Shown: piece after piece, positions 1-6,050 of the stretch
Layout of the letters: each line of letters starts with the position of its first letter
Position numbering within the stretch: the stretch's first letter is position 1
Source of the DNA: Synechococcales cyanobacterium PMM_0003
Lineage (GTDB): Bacteria > Cyanobacteriota > Cyanobacteriia > Pseudanabaenales > Pseudanabaenaceae
Assembly (NCBI GenBank): GCA_949128015.1
Contig: CASBRC010000191.1
Location: 1 to 11,442, forward strand
Direction: 5' to 3'
DNA: 11,442 nucleotides
Program-made: the position numbers and the translations under genes
Notes under the pieces: generated by a model
What the model was told of the DNA's origin: nothing
The model's input: only the letters and a program-made list of their open reading frames with translations
The model's database searches: none

Positions 1-28
1 CCTTATTTGATTACATATACTAAAAATT

Positions 29-319
29 ATGATTGACAGAGAGCAAGTCCGCCACGTCGCACATTTGGGACGTTTACAACTAACTGAAGCTGAAGAAATT
101 TCATTTACTAAGCAACTAGATAGCATTTTGGGCTATTTTCAACAGCTAAATGAACTTGATCATTTGCTAGAAGGTGTGGAACCAACGACTAGAGCCGTTA
201 ATACTGTAAATATTACTCGTCCCGACATTTTAAAACCCTTTGACGATCGCGAAATTTTACTCAACTGTGCACCCGATCGCGAAGAAGACTTTTTCCGCGT
301 ACCGCAAATCATGGGTTAA
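29..319 (+). CDS. gatC: Asp-tRNA(Asn)/Glu-tRNA(Gln) amidotransferase subunit C
   Basis: This is GatC, the small subunit of the cytosolic GatCAB complex, which amidates mischarged Glu-tRNA(Gln) and Asp-tRNA(Asn). GatC carries no catalytic residues; it wraps the GatA-GatB interface and stabilises GatA. At 96 residues it has the normal family length. The N-terminal helix (IDREQVRHVAHLGRLQLTE, residues 2-20) matches the family start, the central helix around residues 25-45 contains QLDSILGYFQQLNELD, and the C-terminal extended part has the typical VEPTTRAVN and RPDILKPFDDREILLNCAP stretches, ending in FFRVPQIMG. No Shine-Dalgarno sequence is visible before the ATG. The gene stands alone here, without gatA or gatB, as is common in cyanobacteria. 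Its stop codon lies at the edge of a short sequence motif seen again near 2981. Identification is from motif recognition. Confidence 0.95.
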   Translation: MIDREQVRHVAHLGRLQLTEAEEISFTKQLDSILGYFQQLNELDHLLEGVEPTTRAVNTVNITRPDILKPFDDREILLNCAPDREEDFFRVPQIMG

Positions 320-366
320 ATACATACCTTAGTTGGCGGAGGCAAAAGCCTACACACTATAAAATC

Positions 367-789
367 ATGGATAATTTAGACAGCCTAGACTCGTCTTTAT
401 CAGGTTTCAAAATCCTATTAGCCGAGGACAATCTAGTTAACCAAAAGGTAGCTAAACGAGTACTAACTCACTTGGGATACGAAGCAGATATAGTAAACAA
501 CGGATTAGAAGCTATCAAAGCCATCGCTGATAAATCATACGATCTGATCTTGATGGATATTCAGATGCCAGAGATGGATGGCTTAGAGACAACTAGATAT
601 ATTCGCAAGCAAGAATCAGAATTACAACTTCCCCCAATTGCGATCGTTGCCATGACTGCCAATGCGACTGATGACGATCAAAATGTCTGTCGCGATGCAG
701 GTATGAGTGATTACATTGGTAAACCCATTCAAATCGATAAACTTAAAAGTATCTTGCAACGATATGCAGCGCTGAAAACAAAAAAATAA
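367..789 (+). CDS. Stand-alone receiver-domain response regulator (CheY-like)
   Basis: A 140-residue protein made almost wholly of one REC domain. Residues 15-23 (KILLAEDNL) give beta-1 and the acidic pair E20/D21. D64 in LILMDIQMPEMDG is the predicted phosphoacceptor, T97 in AMTANA is the switch threonine and K119 in IGKP is the conserved lysine. All the residues needed for phosphorylation are present. There is no DNA-binding or enzymatic output domain. The sequence style (AEDNLVNQKVAKRVL, MDIQMPEMDGLETTRYIR) is that of receivers at the C-terminus of hybrid histidine kinases, so it may be a phosphorelay intermediate or a detached piece of such a kinase. The first 14 residues are polar and linker-like. 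No kinase gene lies nearby, and no convincing ribosome binding site precedes the ATG. The stop codon is inside the left arm of a 14-bp hairpin. Confidence 0.88.
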   Translation: MDNLDSLDSSLSGFKILLAEDNLVNQKVAKRVLTHLGYEADIVNNGLEAIKAIADKSYDLILMDIQMPEMDGLETTRYIRKQESELQLPPIAIVAMTANATDDDQNVCRDAGMSDYIGKPIQIDKLKSILQRYAALKTKK

Positions 790-815
790 AGGCTGTGCAA
801 AGCACAGCCTTTATT
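785..815. repeat. Perfect 14-bp hairpin at the stop codon of the receiver gene
   Basis: Arms 785-798 and 802-815 are exact inverse complements around the loop AAA (799-801). The left arm contains the TAA stop of the upstream gene. The right side ends in TTTATT, so on the plus strand it could act as a weak intrinsic terminator. It is followed at once by a second hairpin. Confidence 0.8.
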
Positions 816-821
816 AATAAC

Positions 822-854
822 AAAAAAGGTGAGTGCTTCGCACTCACCTTTTTT
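822..854. terminator. Bidirectional intrinsic terminator between the receiver gene and rpmA
   Basis: A perfect 15-bp inverted repeat (822-836 and 840-854) closed by TTC, which reads GAA on the minus strand. The stem begins with six A and ends with six T followed by TTGTTTT. Both strands therefore show a GC-rich hairpin followed by a U tract. It sits between two convergent genes, the textbook place for a two-way terminator. Confidence 0.85.
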
Positions 855-858
855 TGTT

Positions 859-1155
859 TTAAGCAGCTACAGCTTCTGCAACTTCTACAGTTTCTACAGC
901 TACAGGCGCATAAACGCTAATTTTCTTGCGGGTTTTGCCAAAACGTTCAAATGTAACAACGCCATCAACGGTTGCGTACAATGTGTCATCGCTACCACGA
1001 CCGACGTTATTGCCAGGGTGAAACTTAGTGCCGCGTTGACGGACTAAGATGCTACCAGCCTTAACCACTTGACCGCCAAAACGCTTTACGCCAAGGCGCT
1101 TAGCATTAGAGTCGCGACCGTTTCTTGTACTACCTGTACCCTTCTTATGTGCCAT
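859..1155 (-). CDS. rpmA: 50S ribosomal protein L27
   Basis: Bacterial L27, a protein of the large ribosomal subunit whose N-terminus reaches toward the peptidyl transferase centre. The start [20 protein letters not shown] is the family signature, followed by [23 protein letters not shown] (residues 21-43), the [17 protein letters not shown] segment (about residues 45-61) and the final beta strand [16 protein letters not shown]. There is no removable N-terminal leader of the kind found in Firmicutes. At 98 residues it is slightly longer than many homologues because of a low-complexity tail rich in Ala, Val and Glu (about residues 83-98). A good Shine-Dalgarno sequence, AAGAGGAT on the minus strand (1165-1172), supports this start. 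It follows rplU with a 68-base gap that holds a strong hairpin. Confidence 0.97.
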   Translation of the reverse strand: MAHKKGTGSTRNGRDSNAKRLGVKRFGGQVVKAGSILVRQRGTKFHPGNNVGRGSDDTLYATVDGVVTFERFGKTRKKISVYAPVAVETVEVAEAVAA

Positions 1156-1190
1156 TTTATTTGAATCCTCTTAATGATTATAAAGATGGA

Positions 1191-1221
1191 CACATCAACG
1201 GCGCTTAGCGCCGTTGATGTG
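1191..1221. repeat. Perfect 15-bp hairpin between rplU and rpmA
   Basis: Arms 1191-1205 and 1207-1221 are exact inverse complements around one central base, so folded it would have the loop TTA or TAA. It begins three bases past the rplU stop codon on the minus strand. No U tract follows it in the direction of transcription, so it does not look like an ordinary terminator. It could be a processing site, a messenger-stabilising end or a partial attenuator within the L21-L27 operon. Confidence 0.75.
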
Positions 1222-1223
1222 GT

Positions 1224-1553
1224 TTAAGCAGCCTGACCGCTTAGATTAATTGCTTCAACCATGATCCGAGTCAATGGCTGACGGTGACCATTCTTTCTAC
1301 GGGTCTTTTTCTTAGGACGCATTTTGTACACGATTACTTTTTTCGCCTTGTGATGACGCATTACAGTAACTTCTACGCTGGCGCTATCAACTAATGGCTG
1401 ACCGATGGAAATATCGCCGTCCATATTGACAAAGAAAACTTTATCAATGGTTAATTTACTGTCTGGTTCGGCTTCAAGTAGCTCAACGTCATAAAATCTG
1501 CCGACTTCGACGCGATATTGCTTACCGCCTGTTTCAATGATTGCGTAACTCAT
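1224..1553 (-). CDS. rplU: 50S ribosomal protein L21
   Basis: Bacterial L21, which binds 23S rRNA in the large subunit. Starting at the ATG at 1553 gives 109 residues with the family start MSYAIIETGGKQYRVEVG, then the YDVELLEAEPDSKLTIDKVFFV core, GQPLVDSASVEVTV, and the C-terminal RNA-binding block HHKAKKVIVYKMRPKKKTRRKNGHRQPLT. The open frame extends 27 codons further upstream, but those residues do not resemble L21 and the conserved start is at 1553. No strong Shine-Dalgarno sequence precedes it. It is the first gene of the L21-L27 pair, the usual bacterial order, and its promoter should lie in the 1554-1690 stretch. Confidence 0.96.
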   Translation of the reverse strand: MSYAIIETGGKQYRVEVGRFYDVELLEAEPDSKLTIDKVFFVNMDGDISIGQPLVDSASVEVTVMRHHKAKKVIVYKMRPKKKTRRKNGHRQPLTRIMVEAINLSGQAA

Positions 1554-1690
1554 GGTGTTTAAATATTCAGTAGATGCCGTACAGGTATTGGGAAATTTAG
1601 TTTTACCAATTTTCAAATAACCCGATCCGAGCATGAAAGATCGTGCGATCTACAACTATACACGAAAACTTCAAATAAATTTTCGCAAAT

Positions 1691-1749
1691 AAAAACCAAT
1701 TTTGGGGTTTGCAGCGCCGTAGGCGCTGCAAACCCCAAAATTGGTTTTT
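1691..1749. repeat. Perfect 28-bp inverted repeat downstream of uppP
   Basis: Arms 1691-1718 and 1722-1749 are exact inverse complements around GTA (1719-1721), flanked by C and G. The arms end in A/T runs, so transcripts from uppP would form a very stable stem ending in U residues, compatible with termination. Its right arm overlaps the left arm of the next inverted repeat. Confidence 0.85.
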
Positions 1750-1785
1750 TGAAGGGCAGCCGTAGGCTACCTTTCAAAAAACCAA
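1741..1785. repeat. 21-bp inverted repeat immediately after the uppP stop
   Basis: Arms 1741-1761 and 1765-1785 pair with one mismatch and one G-T pair around GTA (1762-1764). The outer motif TTGGTTTTT (1741-1749) also belongs to the preceding 28-bp repeat, so only one of the two full stems can form at a time. It lies 15 bases from the uppP stop and is the first hairpin in that transcript. Confidence 0.75.
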
Positions 1786-1800
1786 TTTCTATAATGAGAT

Positions 1801-2643
1801 TTATTTCAGCCAGCCAAATCCTAATCCCGTTAGTAGCAAAGTGCCGAAGAGCAAGCGATAGAACACAAATACCCAAGTTGTATGGGTTTGGAAAAACTTG
1901 AGCAGCCATGCGATCGCAAGATAAGAAAAAATCACTGATGACAATAGCCCGATCGCTAATTGTCCCGCGCCAATATCACCAAAACCTTTTTTGATGATGC
2001 TAACTAATTCGACTAAACCTGCGATCGTGATTGCGGGAATACCTAGCAAAAAAGAAAATCTAGTCGCAGCAACCCGATCTAAACCTAGAAACAATCCTGC
2101 GGTTAAGGTCGAGCCAGAGCGAGACACTCCAGGAATGATCGCCATCGCCTGTGCTAATCCCATCAAAATCCCATCAATTATCCGTACTCCCTTAAAATGA
2201 CGCTTTTCGGTTTTGCTGCGTTGCCCGAATATTTCTGCTAGGGCTAGCAAACTTGACATCACAATTGAGGCGATTGCGATCGCAGTCAAACTCCGCAAAG
2301 GCGACTTGTCATAGTCTGGGACGAAGATTTTAATGAGCAAGCCGCCAAACAAGATCGGAATTGTGCCTAATGCGATCGCCACAGCTAACTTAAATTCTTG
2401 AGATTTGTAATTTTGCTTACGCACAGCCTCAATACTGCCAAGCGTAATATTACTGAGATCCTTCCAAAAATAACTGACAACTGCCACGATACTACCGAGT
2501 TGAATCACTGCATCAAAAGACACACCTGCATCTTTCCACCCAAAAAGCGCAGGGATAACCTTAAGGTGTGCCGAGCTACTAATCGGCAAAAATTCAGTTA
2601 GTCCTTGCACGATCCCTAAAACGAAGGCTTGCCAGTATTCCAT
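1801..2643 (-). CDS. uppP: Undecaprenyl-diphosphate phosphatase (BacA/UppP family)
   Basis: An integral membrane enzyme that removes a phosphate from undecaprenyl pyrophosphate to recycle the lipid carrier for peptidoglycan and other envelope polymers; overexpression in other bacteria confers bacitracin resistance. The 280 residues are hydrophobic throughout. The first active-site motif is at residues 13-27 (QGLTEFLPISSSAHL, with E17, the Ser cluster 23-25 and H26). The second is at 171-188 (PGVSRSGSTLTAGLFLGL, with R175). The spacing and length fit the family well. There is no clear Shine-Dalgarno sequence before the ATG, which is the only plausible start because MEYWQAFVLGIVQG is the conserved beginning. 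It is divergent from psbY and is followed by two overlapping inverted repeats. Confidence 0.95.
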   Translation of the reverse strand: MEYWQAFVLGIVQGLTEFLPISSSAHLKVIPALFGWKDAGVSFDAVIQLGSIVAVVSYFWKDLSNITLGSIEAVRKQNYKSQEFKLAVAIALGTIPILFGGLLIKIFVPDYDKSPLRSLTAIAIASIVMSSLLALAEIFGQRSKTEKRHFKGVRIIDGILMGLAQAMAIIPGVSRSGSTLTAGLFLGLDRVAATRFSFLLGIPAITIAGLVELVSIIKKGFGDIGAGQLAIGLLSSVIFSYLAIAWLLKFFQTHTTWVFVFYRLLFGTLLLTGLGFGWLK

Positions 2644-2687
2644 AAAAAATTAAATTTTGACTAACGATACATATCATGAACTGGTAG

Positions 2688-2748
2688 ATTAGAACCCAAA
2701 AAAATGAGGAGCAAGCTAAGCTTGCTCCTCATTTTTTTGGGTTCTAAT
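2688..2748. repeat. Perfect 30-bp palindrome between divergent uppP and psbY
   Basis: Arms 2688-2717 and 2719-2748 are exact inverse complements around a single A (2718). The flanks read AACCCAAAAAAA on the left and TTTTTTTGGGTT on the right, and the core is GC-richer. Neither neighbouring gene ends here, so a terminator role for them is not obvious. It belongs to the same family as the repeats at 2955-3097, 4371-4421 and 10690-10744. Confidence 0.85.
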
Positions 2749-2809
2749 GCTCAGTTTTGCTGTCATAATGGGTAGTAAAATCAATTTCTATTTAATCGGT
2801 ATAAACATA

Positions 2810-2944
2810 ATGGATTTAAGAGTATTAGTAGTATTAGGCCCTATTGCTTTAGTGGTTGCTTGGGCAGCTTTTAATCTCGCGAAAGCCGTGATTAAGGGTG
2901 AAGCATCTCTATTTGGTAAGCAAGGCAATAATCCTTTTCAATAA
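2810..2944 (+). CDS. psbY: Photosystem II protein PsbY
   Basis: A 44-residue protein with one membrane span, matching PsbY, a peripheral low-molecular-weight subunit of photosystem II in the thylakoid membrane near cytochrome b559. The N-terminal MDLRVLVVLGPIALVVAWAAFN is very close to the family pattern MDWRVLVVL-P-(x)n-WA-x-FN. The open frame reaches back to 2747, but the 21 extra residues do not resemble PsbY, so the ATG at 2810 is chosen. The polar C-terminal tail (KGEASLFGKQGNNPFQ) is a little longer and less basic than in the PsbY sequences I recall. The position of Trp differs from the usual MDW start (here MDL). No other photosystem gene is adjacent. The identification rests on the N-terminal half only. 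Confidence 0.78.
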   Translation: MDLRVLVVLGPIALVVAWAAFNLAKAVIKGEASLFGKQGNNPFQ

Positions 2945-2954
2945 TTTCAGCGTA

Positions 2955-3097
2955 AAACCCAAATATTAAGGATCGCCGACTAAATACTTACCTAAGTATG
3001 TTTCGGTGGGCGAAGCCCGCCGAAACATATTGGAATTTTATTTAATTTGCGATATATAAGAGAGGACGCATTGCGTCCTCTCTTAATATTTGGGTTT
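2955..3097. repeat. AACCCAA-type palindrome split by a small insertion
   Basis: The outer arms 2955-2970 and 3082-3097 are a perfect 16-bp inverted repeat starting AAACCCAAATATTAAG. The right part forms a hairpin by itself (3057-3070 with 3072-3085). TAAG occurs at 2967-2970 and again at 3057-3060. Removing 2971-3060 joins the left arm directly to 3061 and restores a perfect 26-bp palindrome around T3071. The simplest reading is a small insertion with a 4-bp target duplication inside an older palindrome. Confidence 0.75.
2971..3056. mobile_element. Possible 86-bp insert within the palindrome, carrying its own hairpin
   Basis: This non-coding segment separates the two halves of the palindrome around it. 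It contains a 14-bp hairpin (2998-3011 and 3015-3028, one G-T pair) with the GAA loop inside GCGAAGC, and the motif TAAATACTTACCTAAGT at 2981-2997, which nearly repeats 317-333. Weak inverted ends are seen (ATCGC at 2972-2976, GCGAT at 3049-3053). It is too short to encode a protein, so if mobile it would depend on an enzyme supplied elsewhere. Its status as an element is inferred. Confidence 0.45.
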
Positions 3098-3184
3098 ATT
3101 GTTATAGATGCACAGTCATCAGCGTACATAACGATAAAATAATTAAATAAATCACCCAAATTAACCCTGTAAGGTAGCTAAGAT

Positions 3185-4321
3185 ATGGCGATCGGAGAAT
3201 ATAAGCCTGGTTTAGAGGGGGTTCCTGCAACCCAATCAAATATAAGTTATGTTGATGGGAAGACAGGGTTGCTGGAATATCGAGGTATCCGCATTGAGGA
3301 GCTTTGCAAGCATAGTCATTTCCTTGAAATCAGCTACTTGCTAATCTTCGGTGAATTGCCAAAAGCTACTGAACTAGAGGATTTTGAACACGATCTTACC
3401 CATAGAAGAAGAATCAAATATCGCATTCGTGACATGATTAAGTCATTTCCCGATAATGCTCATCCGATGGATGCACTGCAAACTAGTGTGGCGGCATTGG
3501 GAATGTTTTATCCCTTGGGTAATTTTCATGATGCAGATTACATTTATCAAGCAACGGTGCGACTGCTAGCGAAAGTACCAACGATGGTGGCAGCCTTTCA
3601 TATGATGCGTCAAGGTAATGATCCTGTGATGCCCCGTGACGATCTTGACTATGCTTCTAATTTTCTTTACATGTTAAATGAGAAGGTTCCCGACCCTCTC
3701 GCAGCCTATGTTTTTGATGTATGCCTCACGCTTCATGCTGAACATACTGTTAACGCTTCAACTTTTGCCGCCTTGGTAACGGCTTCGACCTTGACCGATC
3801 CCTATGCGGTGATGACTTCGGCGATCGGCACTTTAGCAGGTCCCTTGCATGGCGGCGCAAATGAGCAAGTGATGATGATGCTCGAAGAAATTGGCTCTGT
3901 CGAGAATGTGACGGCTTATCTTGAGCGTAAAATTGAGCGCAAAGAGAAGATCATGGGCTTTGGTCATCGTATTTATAAAGTCAAAGATCCTCGTGCGATC
4001 GTGTTACAAGATTTAGTGCATAAAATGTTCGATGAGTTCGGTCATGATCCCTACTATGACATTGCCCTAGAACTCGAAAAGCAAGCCTTTGAGAAACTAG
4101 CTAGCAAAGGTATTCACCCAAATGTGGATTTTTATTCAGGATTGGTTTATAAAAAGCTGGGTATCCCTAGTAATTTGTTTACGACTATTTTTGCGATCGC
4201 ACGTGTGCCTGGTTGGTTAGCCCACTGGAAAGAGCAGCTTTCTGATAATCGCCTTTTCAGACCCACGCAGGTTTACACAGGGTTACATGATGTAACTTAC
4301 ATGCCGATTAGCGATCGCTAA
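3185..4321 (+). CDS. gltA: Citrate synthase
   Basis: Condenses acetyl-CoA and oxaloacetate to citrate, the entry step of the cytosolic tricarboxylic acid route, which in cyanobacteria chiefly feeds 2-oxoglutarate for nitrogen assimilation. At 378 residues it is the short bacterial type. The catalytic residues are visible: H222 in GPLHGGANE, H261 in GFGHRIYKVKDPRA and D315 in VDFYSGLVY. H187 in LHAEHTVNAST marks the substrate-binding helix. The N-terminal segment KPGLEGVPATQSNISYVDGKTGLLEYRG is typical, so the ATG at 3185 is accepted; AAGG at 3171-3174 could serve as a weak ribosome binding site. A 2-methylcitrate synthase has a similar motif set, but no prp gene is nearby. It is transcribed alone and followed by a 24-bp hairpin. 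Confidence 0.95.
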   Translation: MAIGEYKPGLEGVPATQSNISYVDGKTGLLEYRGIRIEELCKHSHFLEISYLLIFGELPKATELEDFEHDLTHRRRIKYRIRDMIKSFPDNAHPMDALQTSVAALGMFYPLGNFHDADYIYQATVRLLAKVPTMVAAFHMMRQGNDPVMPRDDLDYASNFLYMLNEKVPDPLAAYVFDVCLTLHAEHTVNASTFAALVTASTLTDPYAVMTSAIGTLAGPLHGGANEQVMMMLEEIGSVENVTAYLERKIERKEKIMGFGHRIYKVKDPRAIVLQDLVHKMFDEFGHDPYYDIALELEKQAFEKLASKGIHPNVDFYSGLVYKKLGIPSNLFTTIFAIARVPGWLAHWKEQLSDNRLFRPTQVYTGLHDVTYMPISDR

Positions 4322-4370
4322 AATTAACAGATGCGATCGCGCTGATTCTAATGCCCCAAAGGATACTTCT

Positions 4371-4421
4371 AACCCAAAAAACAAGAGCGCAAGCTGCGCT
4401 TGCGCTCTTGTTTTTTGGGTT
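4371..4421. terminator. Perfect 24-bp palindrome after gltA, likely terminator
   Basis: Arms 4371-4394 and 4398-4421 are exact inverse complements around TGC (GCA on the minus strand). The ends are AACCCAAAAAAC and GTTTTTTGGGTT. It lies 50 bases after the gltA stop and 53 bases before arsM, and T-rich sequence (GGTTTTTATT) follows. It could end the gltA transcript while belonging to the dispersed palindrome family. Confidence 0.7.
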
Positions 4422-4473
4422 TTGGTTTTTATTACGCATATATACTTAATAGGATAATCCCTAAAAAAACTGT

Positions 4474-5442
4474 ATGAGCTATCTCGAAACTACCGCCGAA
4501 TTTTATACAGAAGCTGCGAAAACACCGCAAGTTGGTTTGTGCTGTATCAGTACGCCACCATTGCAATTTCCCAATCTCAAGATTCCAGAAATCATGCAGC
4601 AGATGAACTATGGCTGTGGGACAACCATCCATCCGACGGAGCTACGTGGTAACCCAACAGTCTTGTATATTGGCGTTGGCGGTGGTTTAGAGGCACTTCA
4701 ATTCGCATATTTCTGTCGCCGAAAAGGAAGTGTGATTGCCGTCGATCCAGTTGCCGCGATGCGTGAAGTCGCCAGTCAGAACTTACAATTAGCCGCGAAA
4801 GAGAATGATTGGTTTGAGCCTGAATTTGTAGAAATCCTTGAGGGTGATGCTTTTGCCTTACCTGTCCCTGACGCTTCGGTTGATGTGGTTGCCCAAAACT
4901 GTCTATTTAATATCTTTGAGCCACAGGATTTACAACGAGCCTTAACAGAAGTCTATCGCGTTCTCAAACCCAAGGGCAGATTGATCATGAGTGACCCGAT
5001 CGCAACTCGTCCTATTCCCGCAAATCTCCAAGCTGATCAACGTTTACGTGCCATGTGTCTATCGGGCGCAATGACCTACGACGAATATATACACTATCTA
5101 ATTAAGGCAGGATTTGGACAAATAGAAGTCCGCGCCCGTCGTCCCTATCGATTACTCGACACCCATAGCTTTGATTTAGACGCTCCATTGATGTTAGAGA
5201 GTTTAGATTCTGTATCTTTTAAAGTTCCTATTCCCAGCGATGGAGCCTGTGTATTTACAGGAAAGACCGCAGTTTATAGCGGTATTGAGCCAGCCCTAGA
5301 CGATCACGCAGGGCATGTTTTACAACGGGGTAATCCTACTTCTGTATGTGATAAAACAGCTTCAAAACTTGCTGATCAGTTTCCGCAAGAAGTGATCATT
5401 ACCGATTCTACTTGGCACTATAACGGTGGAGGTTGTTGCTAA
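4474..5442 (+). CDS. arsM: Arsenite methyltransferase, arsenosugar-biosynthesis type
   Basis: A 322-residue class I SAM-dependent methyltransferase predicted to methylate As(III). The N-terminal block (residues 1-55: MSYLETTAEFYTEAA, then GLCC with C23/C24, then NYGCGTTIHP with C48) matches the ArsM form associated with arsenosugar synthesis. The SAM-binding loop is VLYIGVGGGLEAL (63-75), followed by the acidic end of beta-2 at D91 and EGDAFALPVPDASVDVV (123-139). C143 (QNCLFN) and C195 (MCLSGAM) fit two of the arsenic-binding cysteines known in ArsM, with C48 a candidate third. The C-terminus has further cysteines and ends in GGGCC (318-322). The TAA stop overlaps by one base the ATG of the next gene (TAATG), so the two are probably cotranscribed and coupled. 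No ArsS radical SAM gene or arsR is seen here. The family assignment is from memory of the motif pattern. Confidence 0.85.
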   Translation: MSYLETTAEFYTEAAKTPQVGLCCISTPPLQFPNLKIPEIMQQMNYGCGTTIHPTELRGNPTVLYIGVGGGLEALQFAYFCRRKGSVIAVDPVAAMREVASQNLQLAAKENDWFEPEFVEILEGDAFALPVPDASVDVVAQNCLFNIFEPQDLQRALTEVYRVLKPKGRLIMSDPIATRPIPANLQADQRLRAMCLSGAMTYDEYIHYLIKAGFGQIEVRARRPYRLLDTHSFDLDAPLMLESLDSVSFKVPIPSDGACVFTGKTAVYSGIEPALDDHAGHVLQRGNPTSVCDKTASKLADQFPQEVIITDSTWHYNGGGCC

Positions 5443-6050
5443 TGTCAGATGTCTTAAACTGGATCAACAGTCTGGGCTACATCGGTGGACTTGCTTTCAT
5501 TGGTATTTATATTCTCTCAACGGTGGCTTTTATTCCTGCGACGATTTTGACCTTAGGAGCAGGTGCGGTATTTGGAGTGATTTGGGGTTCGCTCTATGTA
5601 TTTATCGGTGCAACTTTGGGCGCGATCGCTGCTTTTTTGATCGGACGTTATTTCGCCCGCGACTGGATTAGCAAGAGGATTGAGGGCAATCAGCAATTTG
5701 TGGCGATTGATAAAGCCGTTGCCCATGAGGGTTTCAAAATTGTGTTGTTAACGCGCTTGTCTCCAGCATTCCCCTTTAATTTATTAAATTATGCTTTTGG
5801 CATTACTGGAGTTGGGCTAAAGGATTATGCGATCGCATCAATTGGAATGCTTCCTGCGACGGTGCTGTATGTATATATCGGCTCTCTTGCGGGAGATATT
5901 GCGCGGATTGGCAGTGACAATCAATCGGCTGATCCCACATTTCAATGGGTGATTCGCATTATCGGCTTGATCGCTACAGTTGTCGTGACGCTATATGTTA
6001 CAAATATTGCGCGAAAGGCGATCGCAGAAATCAACAACGAGCAGCCCTAA
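5442..6050 (+). CDS. TVP38/TMEM64 family (VTT-domain) membrane protein
   Basis: A 202-residue multi-spanning inner membrane protein with the VTT (DedA-like) domain. Characteristic segments are FIPATILTLGAGAVFGVIWG (30-49), GATLGAIAAFLIGRYFAR (56-73), LLTRLSPAFPFNLLNYAFGIT (102-122) and ASIGMLPATVLYVYIGSLAG (132-151). A final span lies near 168-188. The start at 5442 is chosen over an in-frame TTG at 5433 because GGTGGAGG (5425-5432) is a strong Shine-Dalgarno sequence at proper distance, and the ATG overlaps the arsM stop. Members of this family are implicated in lipid scrambling or ion/solute movement, but the substrate is rarely known. Coupling with arsM suggests a part in handling arsenicals, for instance export or membrane placement; that is inference. 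Confidence 0.88.
   Translation: MSDVLNWINSLGYIGGLAFIGIYILSTVAFIPATILTLGAGAVFGVIWGSLYVFIGATLGAIAAFLIGRYFARDWISKRIEGNQQFVAIDKAVAHEGFKIVLLTRLSPAFPFNLLNYAFGITGVGLKDYAIASIGMLPATVLYVYIGSLAGDIARIGSDNQSADPTFQWVIRIIGLIATVVVTLYVTNIARKAIAEINNEQP

Noticed and set aside
16..21. TATACT as the -10 element of gatC
   Set aside because: The hexamer is good, but the -35 region would lie outside the window and the leader would be almost absent, so it cannot be judged.
358..363. TATAAA just upstream of the receiver gene as a -10 promoter element
   Set aside because: It is only three bases from the ATG, so a start of transcription from it would fall inside the coding sequence.
829..1047. Plus-strand open frame opposite rpmA
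   Set aside because: It is the antisense shadow of a clear L27 gene and begins inside the terminator hairpin.
1638..1651. Short palindrome AGATCGTGCGATCT upstream of rplU as an operator
   Set aside because: CGATC-containing palindromes are expected in a HIP1-rich genome, and nothing else marks it as a binding site.
1613..1909. 98-codon minus-strand open frame overlapping the end of uppP and its downstream hairpins
   Set aside because: It runs through the uppP coding sequence in another frame and through the inverted repeats, and its translation has no family resemblance.
5426..5671. Plus-strand open frame overlapping the arsM end and the TVP38 start
   Set aside because: The frame shared with the VTT domain motifs is the one beginning at 5442; this alternative frame gives a Cys- and Arg-rich product of no known family.
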